A stretch of 64,000 nt of DNA from NCBI GenBank assembly GCA_016584305.1, contig JACEEZ010021686.1:273501-337500 (forward strand). The letters are read 5' to 3'. Each line of letters opens with the position of its first letter. The stretch's first letter is position 1. The DNA is from Chionoecetes opilio. Its lineage: Eukaryota; Arthropoda; Malacostraca; Decapoda; Majidae. This document shows positions 1 to 10,890 of the stretch, piece by piece. The notes under the pieces were generated by a model that saw nothing but the letters and a program-made list of their open reading frames with translations, did not search any database and was not told where the DNA came from. Made by a program: the position numbers and the translations under genes.

Positions 1-350
1 TATATATTATATTATATATATTTATCATGAATATCAGCTTAATCGGGATTTTAATGCCTTCTAGCGACAAATGAGAGGTGCCATTGGCTTCCTTATGTGT
101 GAAAACATAAAAAACGATGTTATTCATGTCTATGTGATATATATTCAGAAAGATATGACGTAAAATAGATGTTCACGATTCAGATGGCGGCCATCTTTGA
201 TTTCCCCACTTTATGGGTGTCAAAGGGAAAAATGTGCTTGGCCCTATATCTGAGATCATTTAGTATGTCATGATCATCAAATGTGCCAATTTTGGTGCTT
301 TTACCACAAAAGCAACAATCATATCACATATCCGCCCTACTACTGCTCCT
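1..350. repeat. Diverged interspersed repeat, untranslated-region-like
   Basis: No coding signal. Positions 183-345 contain a GGCGGCCAT motif and a stretch ending in CATATCCGCC that resembles the blocks at 62,080-62,240 (+) and 59,155-59,300 (-). I read it as a degraded interspersed repeat, possibly the non-coding part of the element that also supplies the unknown protein fragments near 23 kb and 63.4 kb. That link is inference. Bases 350-540 show nothing recognisable. Confidence 0.3.
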
Positions 351-1211
351 GGTTCCCTCTGCTTGCTACCTGACACGCTGGCACGACTCCATAGGCCAGA
401 TTGTCAAATGTTCTCTTCGGTGAAGAATGTCTTCGTCACGTAATTGGTACCGTCAAACAGTTTTGAGCCGCGACGGATAACGTCGCATCGCGGTGAAGGT
501 AAAGAAACGAAGACCAAGCACAGACCATCGGCCGAATCTTTAAACATGGACTTAGGCTAATCTAAGACTAACCGTGGCTTTAGACAGGCATTTCCATTCT
601 TGAAACTTTTTCCGGGGGGGATTAGTCTTAAGTTGGTCTAAAACTAACGAGAATAGTATTGGAAATGTTAGACACCCACGACCCTGTCCAACATTTGAGT
701 CTAATGATATTTACGAATACTATGCAAATGCCCATGTTAAGACAAATTACCATTATTGCCAATATTCTGTTTGGCAAAATACGAGTGTTGTACATGCGTC
801 TACTGCAGATTATAAAGCATCTGAAATATTTTTTAGTAGACCGCGTTTGGCGCCCTACGAAATCTGGTTTGTTTATCTCCTCGCCCGCGAGTCCAGGCTA
901 TCAGCAACTAAAGTACATCACGTATACGACTATACAGCAGCACTTGCGTTTAATTAATGGAAACAGAGGAGAAATTTATTCTCTTTTTGGTCATATAGTC
1001 TAGTCTACGCTAACAGCGGTTCCTTACAACTTCCTCTACGGGGAGGCCACGGCAGAAGTCTCCCATTTCCACACATCTATCCACCTCATTCTCACATCCT
1101 ACTGTCCTCTCACTCATGCATGATCTCTCTCTCACATACTCCAACTATCCTCCCATTTAACAGGGGGTCATCCTTTCACACTCCTAACATCTATTGCTTT
1201 ATGATACTTTC

Positions 1212-1275
1212 GTCTACCGTATCTTTCGTCCCCGTCGGCGAAAGTCTACCGTATCTTTCGTCCCCGTCGGCGAGA
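1212..1275. repeat. 32-bp direct tandem duplication
   Basis: Two adjacent 32-bp units (1,212-1,243 and 1,244-1,275) differ at one base. Each contains CTACCGTATC and CCCCGTCGGCGA. They sit just upstream of the TA array. No function is implied. Confidence 0.85.
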
Positions 1276-1316
1276 GTTCCAACTCTTCGCGTCGCCTAGT
1301 GCTCCTATTTTCTACG

Positions 1317-1502
<186 letters not shown>

Positions 1503-1517
1503 ATAATATAAGCGAAA

Positions 1518-1632
<115 letters not shown>

Positions 1633-1816
1633 GGTTCCGCCCCCCGTGGCGCAAACACCTCATATGGCACATTTTTGGAATCAGGTTTACCAGGGGAAGG
1701 TCATAAGCCCACTTATGAGATGCTCCGATCACTTTTTTTTTTTTTTTTTTTTTAGCAGCCTATTAGCGAGAATTGTGAAAACAAAGTGGGTTGCGAGAAT
1801 TGAGGAAGCCTTGATG

Positions 1817-2641
1817 TAGGGTGATGGGTAATGGGTGAGTGAATGGTGGGTGATGGGTAATGGGTGTGGGGTGATGGGTGAGTGAATGGGTGAGGGGGTG
1901 ACGGGTGATGGGTGAGGGAATAGGTGGGGGTGATGGGTAATGGGTGAGTGAATGGGTGTGTGGTGATGGGTAATGGGTGGGGTGGGGGTGATGGGTAATG
2001 GGTGAGTGAATGGGTGTGTGGTGATGGTAATGGGTGAGTGAATGGGTGGGGGGTGATGGGTAATGGGTGAGTGAATGGGTGTGTGGTGATGGGTAATGGG
2101 TGAGTGAATGGGTGGGGGTGATGGGTAATGGGTGAGTGAATGGGTGTGTGGTGATGGGTAATGGGTGAGTGAATGGGTGGGGGGTGATGGGTAATGGGTG
2201 AGTGAATGGGTGTGTGGTGATGGGTAAGGGTGAGTGAATGGTGGGGGTGATGGTAATGGGTGAGTGAATGGGTGTGTGGTGATGGGTAATGGGTGAGTGA
2301 ATGGTGTGTGGTGATGGGTAATGGGGGGGGGGTGATGGGTAATGGGTGAGTGAATGGGTGGAGGGCGATGGGTGGGGGTGATGGGTAATGGGTGAGTGAA
2401 TGGGTGTGTGGTGATGGGTAATGGGTGAGTGAATGGGTGGGGGGTGATGGGTAATGGGTGAGTGAATGGGTGGGGGGTGATGGGTAATGGGTGAGTGAAT
2501 GGGTGTGTGGTGATGGGTAATGGGTGAGTGAATGGGTGGGGGGTGATGGGTAATGGGTGAGTGAATGGGTGGGGGGTGATGGGTAATGGGTGAGTGAATG
2601 GGTGGGGGGTGATGGGTAATGGGTGAGTGAATGGGTGGGGG
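1817..2641. repeat. Minisatellite, ~26-31-bp GATGGGTAATGGGTGAGTGA unit
   Basis: About 825 bp of tandem repeats built from GATGGGTAATGGG and TGAGTGAATGGG, joined by alternating GTGTGTG or GGGGGG linkers. The alternation gives a higher-order pattern. It lies inside the Helitron-like element, and a shorter array of the same unit is in the inverted copy at 48,280-48,680. Long open frames across it are repeat artefacts. Confidence 0.95.
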
Positions 2642-3014
2642 GAATACATACATTTCTACATCCATGATTTCAGGAAAGTTAGAAGGGGCTATCTGGAGAG
2701 TCCATGTTTGGTGGGCCGAAGGCCCACCAATAGCCCTCCGCAGGAGCTAGCCAAAAAGTCCGCCCGGAGGGCGGCTTTGCGGCTAGTATATATATATATA
2801 TATATAATAAGCTTTTACCTGTGTTTATGTATACCTAACCTGACCGTAATCTAGCGTAACAGTAACCTAACTTGACCGTTACTGGCAGAAATTACAACTT
2901 GATGGGGAGATGATGGGGCGGAAGTAAATAAGAAAATATTACCGTTATTGCCGTTTCTTATTTATGGTGAGGAATTTTCTTCCATTTGATAATGTTTTTT
3001 TTAGTTTTTTTTAA

Positions 3015-4422
3015 AGTAATCGTCCAGACCATTTCATCATTCCTGATTTAATGCAATCAAAGCATAGCCATTAACGAGTATATCAACAATACGTCGTCAC
3101 TTTTTGCATCCAGTCAGCCGTTTTTAAATAATCCGCAATCAAAATCTGCAAATTCCCCGAGTTCTCAAAACACTCCTCAAGGTTTGCAGACGATGCGCCC
3201 AGGCTCGGTGACGTAGCAAAAGGCAGCGCTCTCCCCGCGCGCAGATTCAGAAGGCTGTAAACACAGGAGATATATATAGTACCTGAAGATTTTTGGGGGT
3301 TTCTGATTGATTTATTTTGCGATGTGGCATGTACTTGCATCCTGTGTGGGTGCAGCGTGGGGGCTGTGCCTTTCCCGAGAGCTTAGCACCCATTTGCAAA
3401 CTGTGGGGCGACGATATATGTGTGCAGATGTGTGCAGCGGCGGGAAGCAGCGGGGAGCGGCGGGTAGTAGCAGGCTACCGAGATGAGAGGGCTGCAGTAC
3501 CCTGGCTACTATCAGCCGCTCCCCGTCGCTCCAAAGGTCTGCACATATATATCGTCGCCGTGTGGGTTGTGAATGGGTGCTAATAGCTAATAGCGCGTTT
3601 TCGCGGCCGCTCTGGCCCGGTCTGGACTGGGCTAGTCCCGGGCGGCCACTGTTTTTGCGAGGCAGTCTGGAACGGTTTAGCCCAGTCCAGTCCGGTGCAG
3701 CCCAGATAGCAGGACCACCTTGGACCAGTGTGGGGAGAACTGGCGCATGCGCACTACAGTCAGCGGGGATGACGACCAGGAGCTTCTCGTGCTGCTAATA
3801 AGACATGAAACACCATGATGGCCGACCATAAGACTAAAATAATTTCACGAAAAATTACAATATTCGCAATTTGCTGAAACATCTTGGGAAATGAATGTAC
3901 CGTCAACAACACTATATTGCATTTCTGCCCGGAGGACCGCCACTCGATCCCCCAGCCAATAGGGACGACGAATGGGACGGGGCCAGTCTCGATGTATTTT
4001 CGCGACCATCAGTCCACCCTGACCCGGTCCGGACTGGACTGAACCAGGGCGGTGAACGTCACGAAAATGCGCTATAAGCTCTCGAGAAGGGCTAAGCTTT
4101 CTTGCTGTGCCCATGCAGGATGCAAGTATGTGCCGTGTCGCACAAAAAATATACCAGAAGCACCCGGGATTCTAAGGGTACTGTATTTTTCTCTGAGTCT
4201 CGTGTGTCTGTGTCGGGCGGGGCTGGGAGGCTTACATCTTGTGACGTCGCCAGCAAGTTTCGCGCCACGACTGGAACGTGGCTGTAGTTTTTCCCGCGCT
4301 TTTTACAAAAGTCATGTTTTTAAGGAAATAAGGCGTGAAAATGAATAATTTTTTGTGGATAGGTATTTTGAATGAACATTCAACATAATTATGCAAAGAA
4401 AAAATGGGTCTGGACGATTACT
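3015..4422. mobile_element. TTAA-flanked TIR element (1.4 kb)
   Basis: The ends are perfect inverted repeats: AGTAATCGTCCAGACC at 3,015 and its complement ending at 4,422, each bounded by TTAA (3,011-3,014 and 4,423-4,426). A TTAA duplication is typical of piggyBac-type insertion. Further inverted blocks lie inside (3,310-3,350 against 4,105-4,150, and about 3,577-3,700 against 4,010-4,090), giving a foldback-like interior with GTCTGGACTGG-type repeats. No transposase is encoded, so it is non-autonomous. Confidence 0.55.
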
Positions 4423-4822
4423 TTAAGTGATTAAGGCATCATTAGTTATGCAACTAAATAGTAACTATAACATGACCATGACAATCTTGACTCCCGATAA
4501 TGGGGAGAGCTATGAAGATCAGGGAAAATGTGGGTAAAAAAGTGAATAAATGAAGAAAATAGGTTCATATATGGTATGGTGTATTTTGTTGTTCTCGGTA
4601 GCAGGGCTTGGAGACAAGTGCCTCCTCCGCCCTGCGTCCCCCAACAAAAGATCTCCCTGGTTCAGGGCTGCCAACCCAAGCGCAGTCGTGGATCAACATA
4701 AGACCATGTTAGCTCTCGATGATGGTGTCTAAAACACGCGTTCTTGGCATTGGTACCACTTGAGTCTAACATGGAAGCTCCACGTTAGACTCTCCCTAGT
4801 CCATGTTTAAAAAAGCGGCCGC

Positions 4823-5243
4823 ATGTCTTCATCATTCCCTTCGCGGGCGCTGATCTCCTCTGTACTTTTCATCCCATTATTGGATAAGATAAAGACATTT
4901 CAGTGACTTTGTGTTACTTTTTACATGTTTATTGACGAAATTAACCTTTGTGCGTAATAAAAAGAGTGGTTTAAAATCTCACCAGGAGACGCAGGCTGGC
5001 TGGGCAGAGCGGTGCACTCGGCGTCTGGCAGGCGCGCGCGAGCCGCGCTGGCAAATGCGGGGCGGGGCGGGGCGGGTCACACTTGTTTTCGTACTTTCGT
5101 ATTAATTCAGTCACGACTCACTTCCCTGGTTTTCGAGACACTAACTATTATTTCCCAACCAAGTTTCACTGATTTTTCTGAAGGAGATACATTGTTGCAC
5201 AGCACAGACGTGGCATAGTACTCCTTCCAGCATACCAACCTTA
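4823..5243. other. Unassigned non-coding sequence
   Basis: No repeat copy, exon or RNA gene recognised. A GGGGCGGGGCGGGGCGGG run at about 5,060 is the only compositional feature. Confidence 0.5.
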
Positions 5244-6548
5244 CCGTGACGGGACTACACCAAGGGAAAAGACGCGGAAGGATTCAACGTTACCCTGGCC
5301 AAAGCCATGTAAAGAGGTCTGCCAAAGTCCGACCTGAATGAAATTCATTCTCTCGCGTCATGACGTCACCGCGAGTCCACAGTAGGTAGGAGCTGCCATT
5401 CGGCATGTATCATAATGTATCTTACAGCATCTAATGGTTAGCTAAAGTATTACAGATATTTTTGGACTACGCAAAAAAAAAAAATCTTTCATCTACGACA
5501 TCCATCACCGAATAAAGTAGTGGTGGTGATGAATGAGAAACATTTGAAATTAGAGGCGTTGTTTGTGTGTAAAAAGCTTGGTCAGCTTCGTACCTCAATG
5601 AAATGATGACTGCAGTTAAGTTCTTTTGTTCAAAATCATGTATAAACGGCCTAATAATGACGACTTTATCTGATAATGAATTATAAGCACTTTTGCTTTG
5701 AGCGTTATCTTCCCTCAGCAAGCTTCTCCGCGTTTGAAATCACTCAGTCTCTGACTGACGGTCGGTGTGGCGGGACCACACTCTCTACGTCACGTCACGG
5801 CTCTACACACTCAGACACACTCACACGACACACACTGCATGACATAAGTGTCTTACCTTCTTACCTTACCTCTTTTACCTTAATGCATAGCATTAGATCC
5901 GTGAGAATGTGATCAGTATTGTGTACTCTTGAGAGAGAGAGAGAGAGGTTCTAGCTAGTACACAAGCTGGGGAAGAGACCCTTTGCTTGTGCCGTTGTTG
6001 CCGCTGTAGCGAGACAAGCAACGTTCATTTCCCACCTGACATACATCCTCATACCTCCATATCGGCTGTAACAGATGATCGCTCCTTAACCATGCGGCCA
6101 TGCCTTCACACTGTGCTGTCTTCGGATGTAAATATATGAGAAATATATGAGAGCAAGAGGACAAAAAGCCGGATGCATATTCCCGTATTCTGGAACAGTA
6201 TGTCGAGTTTACTCTTGAACACATCAAGTTAGGTTACGGTTACGTAAGAGGTAACATAGTGGTATTCTACGGAGGGTAACTTTGTGTGGGAATCACAATG
6301 AGGGTATTTTCGAGAATATCCTATGGTTAGTTATGGAGTTACAGCCATGCGTCTTCACAGAGCTGGAAGAATAGGGGAGGGGAACAGGGCTGAAGAGCCT
6401 GAGTAGGGAAGACAGTGGGAGGGGCGACTCGCGCTGACGTCACGGAATCAACTCAGCTCCGCCCCCTTGGCAGACCTCTTTACATGGCTTTGACCCTGGC
6501 TTCCCGTGTAGCGCAGAGAACTCGTCGTGTGGTCCCGTCATGGGAAGG
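5244..6548. mobile_element. Inverted-repeat DNA element (1.3 kb)
   Basis: The outer ends TGACGGGACTACAC (about 5,247) and TGACGGGACCACAC (minus strand, about 6,545) are inverted. A second inverted block, AAAGCCATGTAAAGAGGTCT, lies inside each end (about 5,300 and 6,494). Arms are about 110-200 bp and include TGACGTCA-like blocks. A fragment of the same family (GGTCTGCCAAGTGGGCGG) occurs at 39,440-39,612. The interior (5,450-6,300) has no recognisable protein. The TE superfamily is unknown. Confidence 0.5.
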
Positions 6549-6866
6549 GAAAGGTGGCATTTAACAATCTGGCCCCATGTTTCCTGTGAGTGCGCACCAT
6601 GGAGCCTTCGGGCCCTGTCTCTCGTGGACCTTGAAGCTGACCTGGCGCTGAGCGACGATGATGGTGATATGTCTCAGGGCAGACGTTCAGAGAGAGTTAA
6701 AGGGCACGGTGTTTAGCTTAACTAACTTCCTCGATTTCTACAACCCGGAAGTCGCGGGGATTCTGGTACGAGATATGGCAGTGGCGCTACGGTGTCACTA
6801 TGGGTGATCTTTTCCGCTTGATAATCTCTCTATTCGTAACTGGTCTTCCTGCCATTTGGGGGAAGC
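6549..6866. other. Unassigned non-coding sequence
   Basis: About 320 bp between the inverted-repeat element and the RTE insertion. No recognised gene or repeat. Confidence 0.5.
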
Positions 6867-6877
6867 AACCACCCCGG

Positions 6878-7326
6878 TTGTGAGACATGGACACTAAATA
6901 GTGACTTGAAGAGACGAATCAATGCCTTTTGTAATAAGTGTCTTCGCAGAATCATGGGGTATCGCTGGGATGATTACGTGTTAAATCAGCGATTGCACCG
7001 TGAGACTGAATCGAGGCCTATTACCTGCATAGTCCGTCAGCGCCAACTTCGGCTATATGGGCATGTGGCACGCTACCCTGAAACCGATCCTTCCCATCGG
7101 GTTGTATCTGTAAGAGACAATCCGGCGTGGAGGAGGCCAAGGGGGCGCCCAAGGCTCAAGGTTCAAGGCTCGTGGCTGGGGCAAGTTGATGTTTCTTGTC
7201 GAGAGCTGCTTGGTATGGGAAAGGAGCCTGCATGGGAACTCGCGCGTGGTGACCCCCGGGAGTGGCGTCGTAGGGTGGGCGAGGCGACGCGCCCCCCGGC
7301 GTATGCCCCCAATGATTGATTGATTG
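6878..7326 (+). pseudogene. 5'-truncated RTE-type LINE, 3' end of ORF2, with target duplication
   Basis: The frame from about 6,880 to 7,319 encodes the C-terminal tail of an RTE-clade non-LTR retrotransposon: CETWTLNSDLKRRI, then NKCLRRIMGYRWDD, RQRQLRLYGHVARYPE and a final [17 protein letters not shown]. The element ends in TGATTGATTG, the short repeat tail typical of RTE elements. It is flanked by a perfect 11-bp duplication, AACCACCCCGG (6,867-6,877 and 7,327-7,337), so both integration ends are defined. The reverse transcriptase core is absent, so this is a dead-on-arrival insertion. Related copies are at 42.5, 52.6 and 55.5 kb. Confidence 0.88.
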
Positions 7327-7337
7327 AACCACCCCGG

Positions 7338-7545
7338 GAGGCGGGTCACAAACCCCAGCTAACACCCGATACCCATCACGGCTGGATGGACAAGGGCTTG
7401 GGGTTTTATTAAGGAAAAGGGAGCCATTATACCTTCAGTCTGATGCGTGGCGGTTAGTGACAGCTACCCGCCGGGGTGGTGAAGCGACTCAAGCGAGGTG
7501 GTCTGCGTGTGAGGTGCCGCCGTTCACCACTCGGCCCATCACCCC
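7338..7545 (-). repeat. Probable tRNA-derived SINE
   Basis: On the minus strand the head reads GGCCGAGTGGTGAACGG, matching a tRNA Ser/Leu-type A box, followed by a weak B box and a tail region. It is a degraded pol III-derived repeat rather than a tRNA gene, because the cloverleaf cannot be completed. The RTE insertion landed at its 3' side. Confidence 0.42.
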
Positions 7546-7839
7546 ATAACAAACTCATAATAAACTCACCACGAGTGTAGGAGATTGTTTTATGGCCTAA
7601 TTTCATTTGTATACTTGGCCTGTTCAGTTCTTGAGTCAGAAAACATCATATATACTCAATTTATGAGTATTTTTATGTATATTGCGTGCTCTACGCCACC
7701 CCTACCGTGGTCGCTATGTTTTGACAGCTTAACGTCTTTAAGTACGTCATCAATCTGCCCGCAGAATGCCAAAAGTTGCCCAAAACAGCTGTTGGAAGTC
7801 GCTAGGTCGTGAAGACCGGAAGTTAGCCTCTCTGAATGT

Positions 7840-8345
7840 AGCCCCTGGAGGACTGGCCGTCGCCACCTCACCATGGCCGCCATTATGCGCTGGTCCCGGA
7901 AGCCGAAGCAGCCCCGCTGCTGTCTTCCCCTGTGCCGCCCTTCGCTACGCTTCACCACGCCCGACAGGCCCCTTCCTCTGTCAAGCGTCCTGTGTCCGAC
8001 TCCTCGGACGGTTTATGTGAGCTTTCGTCCCCTGCTGCCAAGTCCTCTAAGCGTATGGACCGTATGGTGTCTTCTGATCCTCGGCTGAGCACACTCAGCG
8101 CACCCGCCCCTGCACGGCTCATACCTCCCTCCCGCGTGTGGCCCCGTCGCTGCGCGCCCCTCCGCCCCCAGCGTTCGCGCCCAGGGATGACTACATTAAG
8201 CTTCTGTTTCGGGACAACCCATCTGTGGACATCAAGCTTCGCTGATTGTCTGAGGTCAACGGGGCCTTTCATCTCGACCGTGACCAGGCTGAGGAAAAAA
8301 TGGCTGCCACAACATCTCCCGCCACCGCCCGGACATTGTCGACAG
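7840..8345 (+). pseudogene. LINE ORF1 N-terminal fragment, frameshifted
   Basis: A GC-rich stretch, unlike its AT-rich neighbours. The segment 7,932-8,140 reads as a Ser/Pro-rich N-terminus (SSPAAKSSKRMDRMVSSDPR). After a frameshift the frame from about 8,188 reads DDYIKLLFRDNPSVDIKLR, an in-frame stop, then LSEVNGAFHLDRDQAEEKMA, before ending near 8,345. This looks like the start of a gag-like ORF1 of a jockey-type LINE, upstream of where zinc knuckles would begin. It is broken and 3'-truncated. The family call is by resemblance only. Confidence 0.5.
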
Positions 8346-9400
8346 CGTGACAAAGCGCTGTTTTAAACTTCTAGATATTTTCACATCCGGACATATCACA
8401 TACCAACATAATCAGGAAAGCATGAATATTCAGGAACCATGTTTAAAATTATAGTATAAAGGAAAATAGCTGAGCACTGAGGAGTTGAAAGAAAAATGTG
8501 AGAAAATGTTTGCGCTACTTTATTTAGCCGTAATTTTCGTATAATTGATATTATTTTTACAGATTTATACTAATATGATGCATAATTTTATCAGGAAGAC
8601 GATGGTGACCCCAGTAGTTTTTTTCTTAAATATCAAATGGTGGTCTCAGAAAACTTGTTGGGAATAAGGTGTGTGAAGCCAGATGGTCGCCGCGCTAGGC
8701 TGCGGGCGTCACCCATCACAATACAGCGGGATGCAGGACTCGCTCTCTAGGTATATAACTCTGTGGGGTGCTTATATTTACATCATTATCCTTTGTATCC
8801 GAGTCACTGTGCTTGTGCTGTATGAAGGGTGGTTTTATATTTTTTTTTATCTATCGGTCGTATTTCCCTTGCACTTTCGAGACAAATGCCAGGGCAGCAC
8901 CAGAATAAAAACATATACCTATACTTGTCCCACTTATTTTTATTTCTATGTATTTAGTGAAAGCCAAGATATCCTATTTACTGTTCATATCAAGGTCTTG
9001 ACGTGGTACAGTACTTCATAATACACAAGATATAAAAGAGACGTCCTTGTCCATCCTTGTCTCCCTCTCACTATGGGACGGAACGACCGTGCCTTGGTGC
9101 CTAATGAATAGGTAGTGGTAGTTAGAGTCGTGCCTCTGTACTCTGCCTCTCACCGCCAGTCCCCTGTTGCTGCTGGAGGAAAAATGACACTCTTAAGTCA
9201 ATGGGACACCATCCATCCCTGTCACGGGTCTCCCTCGCTCGCCCTTTTGAAAAAATAGCCGGGGACACGCAAGTGTGGTAGGTGTAGAAAGAGTTTTTGG
9301 CCCGTACCGAGTCATGATGAGGGGCGAGCGACAACCTTCGTCGACTGAAGAAGGGTACCATAAAAGGGATATTTTTCGGAACGAAGAGCAGCGACGACGG
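8346..9400. other. Unassigned non-coding sequence
   Basis: AT-rich to mixed sequence. The longest open frame (8,683-9,021) shows no recognisable domain and is probably spurious. Confidence 0.5.
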
Positions 9401-9454
9401 TCGAAGGTCGGCACGAAGACACGGGGGTACCCGTGTCTTCGTGCCGACCTTCGA
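9401..9454. repeat. Perfect 25-bp-stem palindrome
   Basis: Arms 9,401-9,425 and 9,430-9,454 are exact complements around a GGTA loop, with GAAGGTCGGCACGAAGACAC in the left arm. It directly adjoins a larger inverted repeat on its right. Confidence 0.95.
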
Positions 9455-9457
9455 AAG

Positions 9458-9700
9458 TGCACACTGCCTCTACAAAGTCTGAGGTGCCTGAAAATTTCAA
9501 CTCCAAAGGCAAGCGCTCATAGAGCGGATAACAAGGGGAGAGGGGGGGGGGGGGGTCAAGGCTAGGAGGTTAATACACCAGGTTAGGTTAGGTTTAGTTT
9601 TGTTAGATTTTTCCCTACCCCCGTTATCCCCTCTATGAGCGCTTGCCCTTGGACTTAGAATTTTTCAGGCGCCTCAGACTTTGTAGAGGCAGTGTGGTTT
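9458..9700. repeat. Inverted repeat, ~85-bp arms
   Basis: The left arm (9,458-9,543) contains CACTGCCTCTACAAAGTCTG and GCAAGCGCTCATAGAG. The right arm (9,612-9,700) is its diverged reverse complement. The 70-bp spacer contains a G-run. It may be a small foldback element. No clear target duplication was seen. Confidence 0.7.
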
Positions 9701-10077
9701 AAACAGGCCTGACCGCACACTGGAACCTTTGCAGATATGAAGTACAGCAAGTGTACTATATGCTGCTGTAATGTTATTCAGATAAGCTTGGAGCAGTGCT
9801 TATGCAGGTTTACCCCATAATGTGTTGCATGGGATGTTACACACTCGAAGATTACTTTTCATATGAAAAAATACTGTAGTAAAAATATAAAGTATAAGAT
9901 CTGCTTGGAGTGTAGTCAAATAGGTCACGTCTGGTTCGAGTGCAAGGAAAACGAAAAATGCATAAACTGCAATGGCCCCCATAGCCATGGCACCCTTGCC
10001 ATGAAATGGCAAGTATGAAAGCACATTATAAAGCAAAAACGACAAGAACTAGCATAAAGAAGACAAAACATACTCAA
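9701..10077. other. Unassigned non-coding sequence
   Basis: No gene. A fragment near 9,905-9,990 reads, on the + strand, like a broken cysteine-rich zinc-knuckle stretch (CLECSQIGHVWFECK, then CINCNGPHSHGTLA), suggesting a relic of a LINE ORF1 or gag sequence. Too short to annotate as a gene. Confidence 0.35.
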
Positions 10078-10330
10078 CTAGGGGGGGGGGGCACTCAGTA
10101 GAGCGCATACCTCCGCCCAGGCATGTAATAATTGGTTGCCATGGCAACAGTTGTGATTCGATTTCATCCAAAATTAAATCAGTTCTTCCTTATACCAAAT
10201 AGACTTGGTATACCAAGTTTGGTCCAAATTTATTCGTAACTTTTTGAGAAATCCTGTACACTAACAAACAAACAAACAAACAGATCGGGGTGAAAACATA
10301 ACCTCCCTCCAACTTCGTTGGCGGAGGTAA
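10078..10330 (-). mobile_element. Short Helitron/Helentron-like element (family P, copy 1)
   Basis: On the minus strand it begins ACCTCCGCCAACGAAGTTGG (a hairpin) and ends GGCGGAGGTATGCGCTC-TACT-GAGTGC, a C-run, then CTAG followed by T. It therefore has short inverted repeats ACCTCCGCC/GGCGGAGGT near both ends, a 6-bp 3' hairpin and a CTAG end inserted next to TT, as described for Helentron-associated non-autonomous elements. An AAACAAAC microsatellite and a GATCGGGGTGAAAACATAAC block lie near the 5' end. Further copies are at 11,600-11,849 and 37,850-38,236. Confidence 0.62.
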
Positions 10331-10394
10331 AAATCGCCAGAACAGATCACTCAAATGTTCTTCTATAATTATTGCTCATTCCATAACTAAAGAA

Positions 10395-10497
10395 AATTAC
10401 AAAAAAAGGAAAAAAACTATGAAACGAGAAATATTGAAGATAAATAATTTATCTTCAATATTTCTCGTTTCATAGTTTTTTCCCTTTTTTTGTAATT
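10395..10497. repeat. Near-perfect 103-bp palindrome
   Basis: Two about 51-bp arms (for example AACGAGAAATATTGAAGATA, mirrored) meet with essentially no spacer at 10,446. Only one mismatch is visible between the arms. Confidence 0.93.
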
Positions 10498-10556
10498 ATA
10501 ATAAACATTATAATAATTATTATAAAATGTAATTATAATAAAAAAAATAGAAATTA

Positions 10557-10890
10557 TCCAGATACACCCCTTTTAACATTCCTGAAATCATGGATGTAGA
10601 AATGTAAGTATGAACGCCACCAAACGTCTGTAAATCGAAAAGAAACATTGTCCTGGCGACTTTAGTGTTATCTATGGTAATAGGCGACGTTTATCACAAT
10701 ATTATCCAGGATACTTGTATCATTATTATACAAGTATCCTGGATAATATTGTGATAAACGTCGCCTATTACCATAGATAACACTAAAGTCGCCAGGACAA
10801 TGTTTCTTTTCGATTTACAGATGTGTGGTGGCGTTAATACTTACATTTCTACATCCATGATTTCAGGAATGTTAAAAGGGGTGTATCTGG
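10557..10890. repeat. Palindromic duplication spanning a MITE end and its flank
   Basis: Arms of about 165 bp mirror around position 10,724. The inner about 46 bp of each arm is flanking DNA. The outer part is the first about 120 bp of the TA-flanked MITE that runs on to 11,258. Three mismatches separate the arms, so the structure is probably older than one library molecule. Because flanking DNA is mirrored, this is a fold-back duplication rather than two insertions. Confidence 0.85.

Noticed and set aside
1817..2641. CRISPR array, because of regularly spaced near-identical repeats
   Set aside because: Units are directly tandem with no unique spacers, and the sequence is eukaryotic.
1729..2665. 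A 300-codon Pro/His/Thr repeat protein
   Set aside because: Translation of the minisatellite in the Helitron-like element. The frame is conserved only as far as the repeat is.
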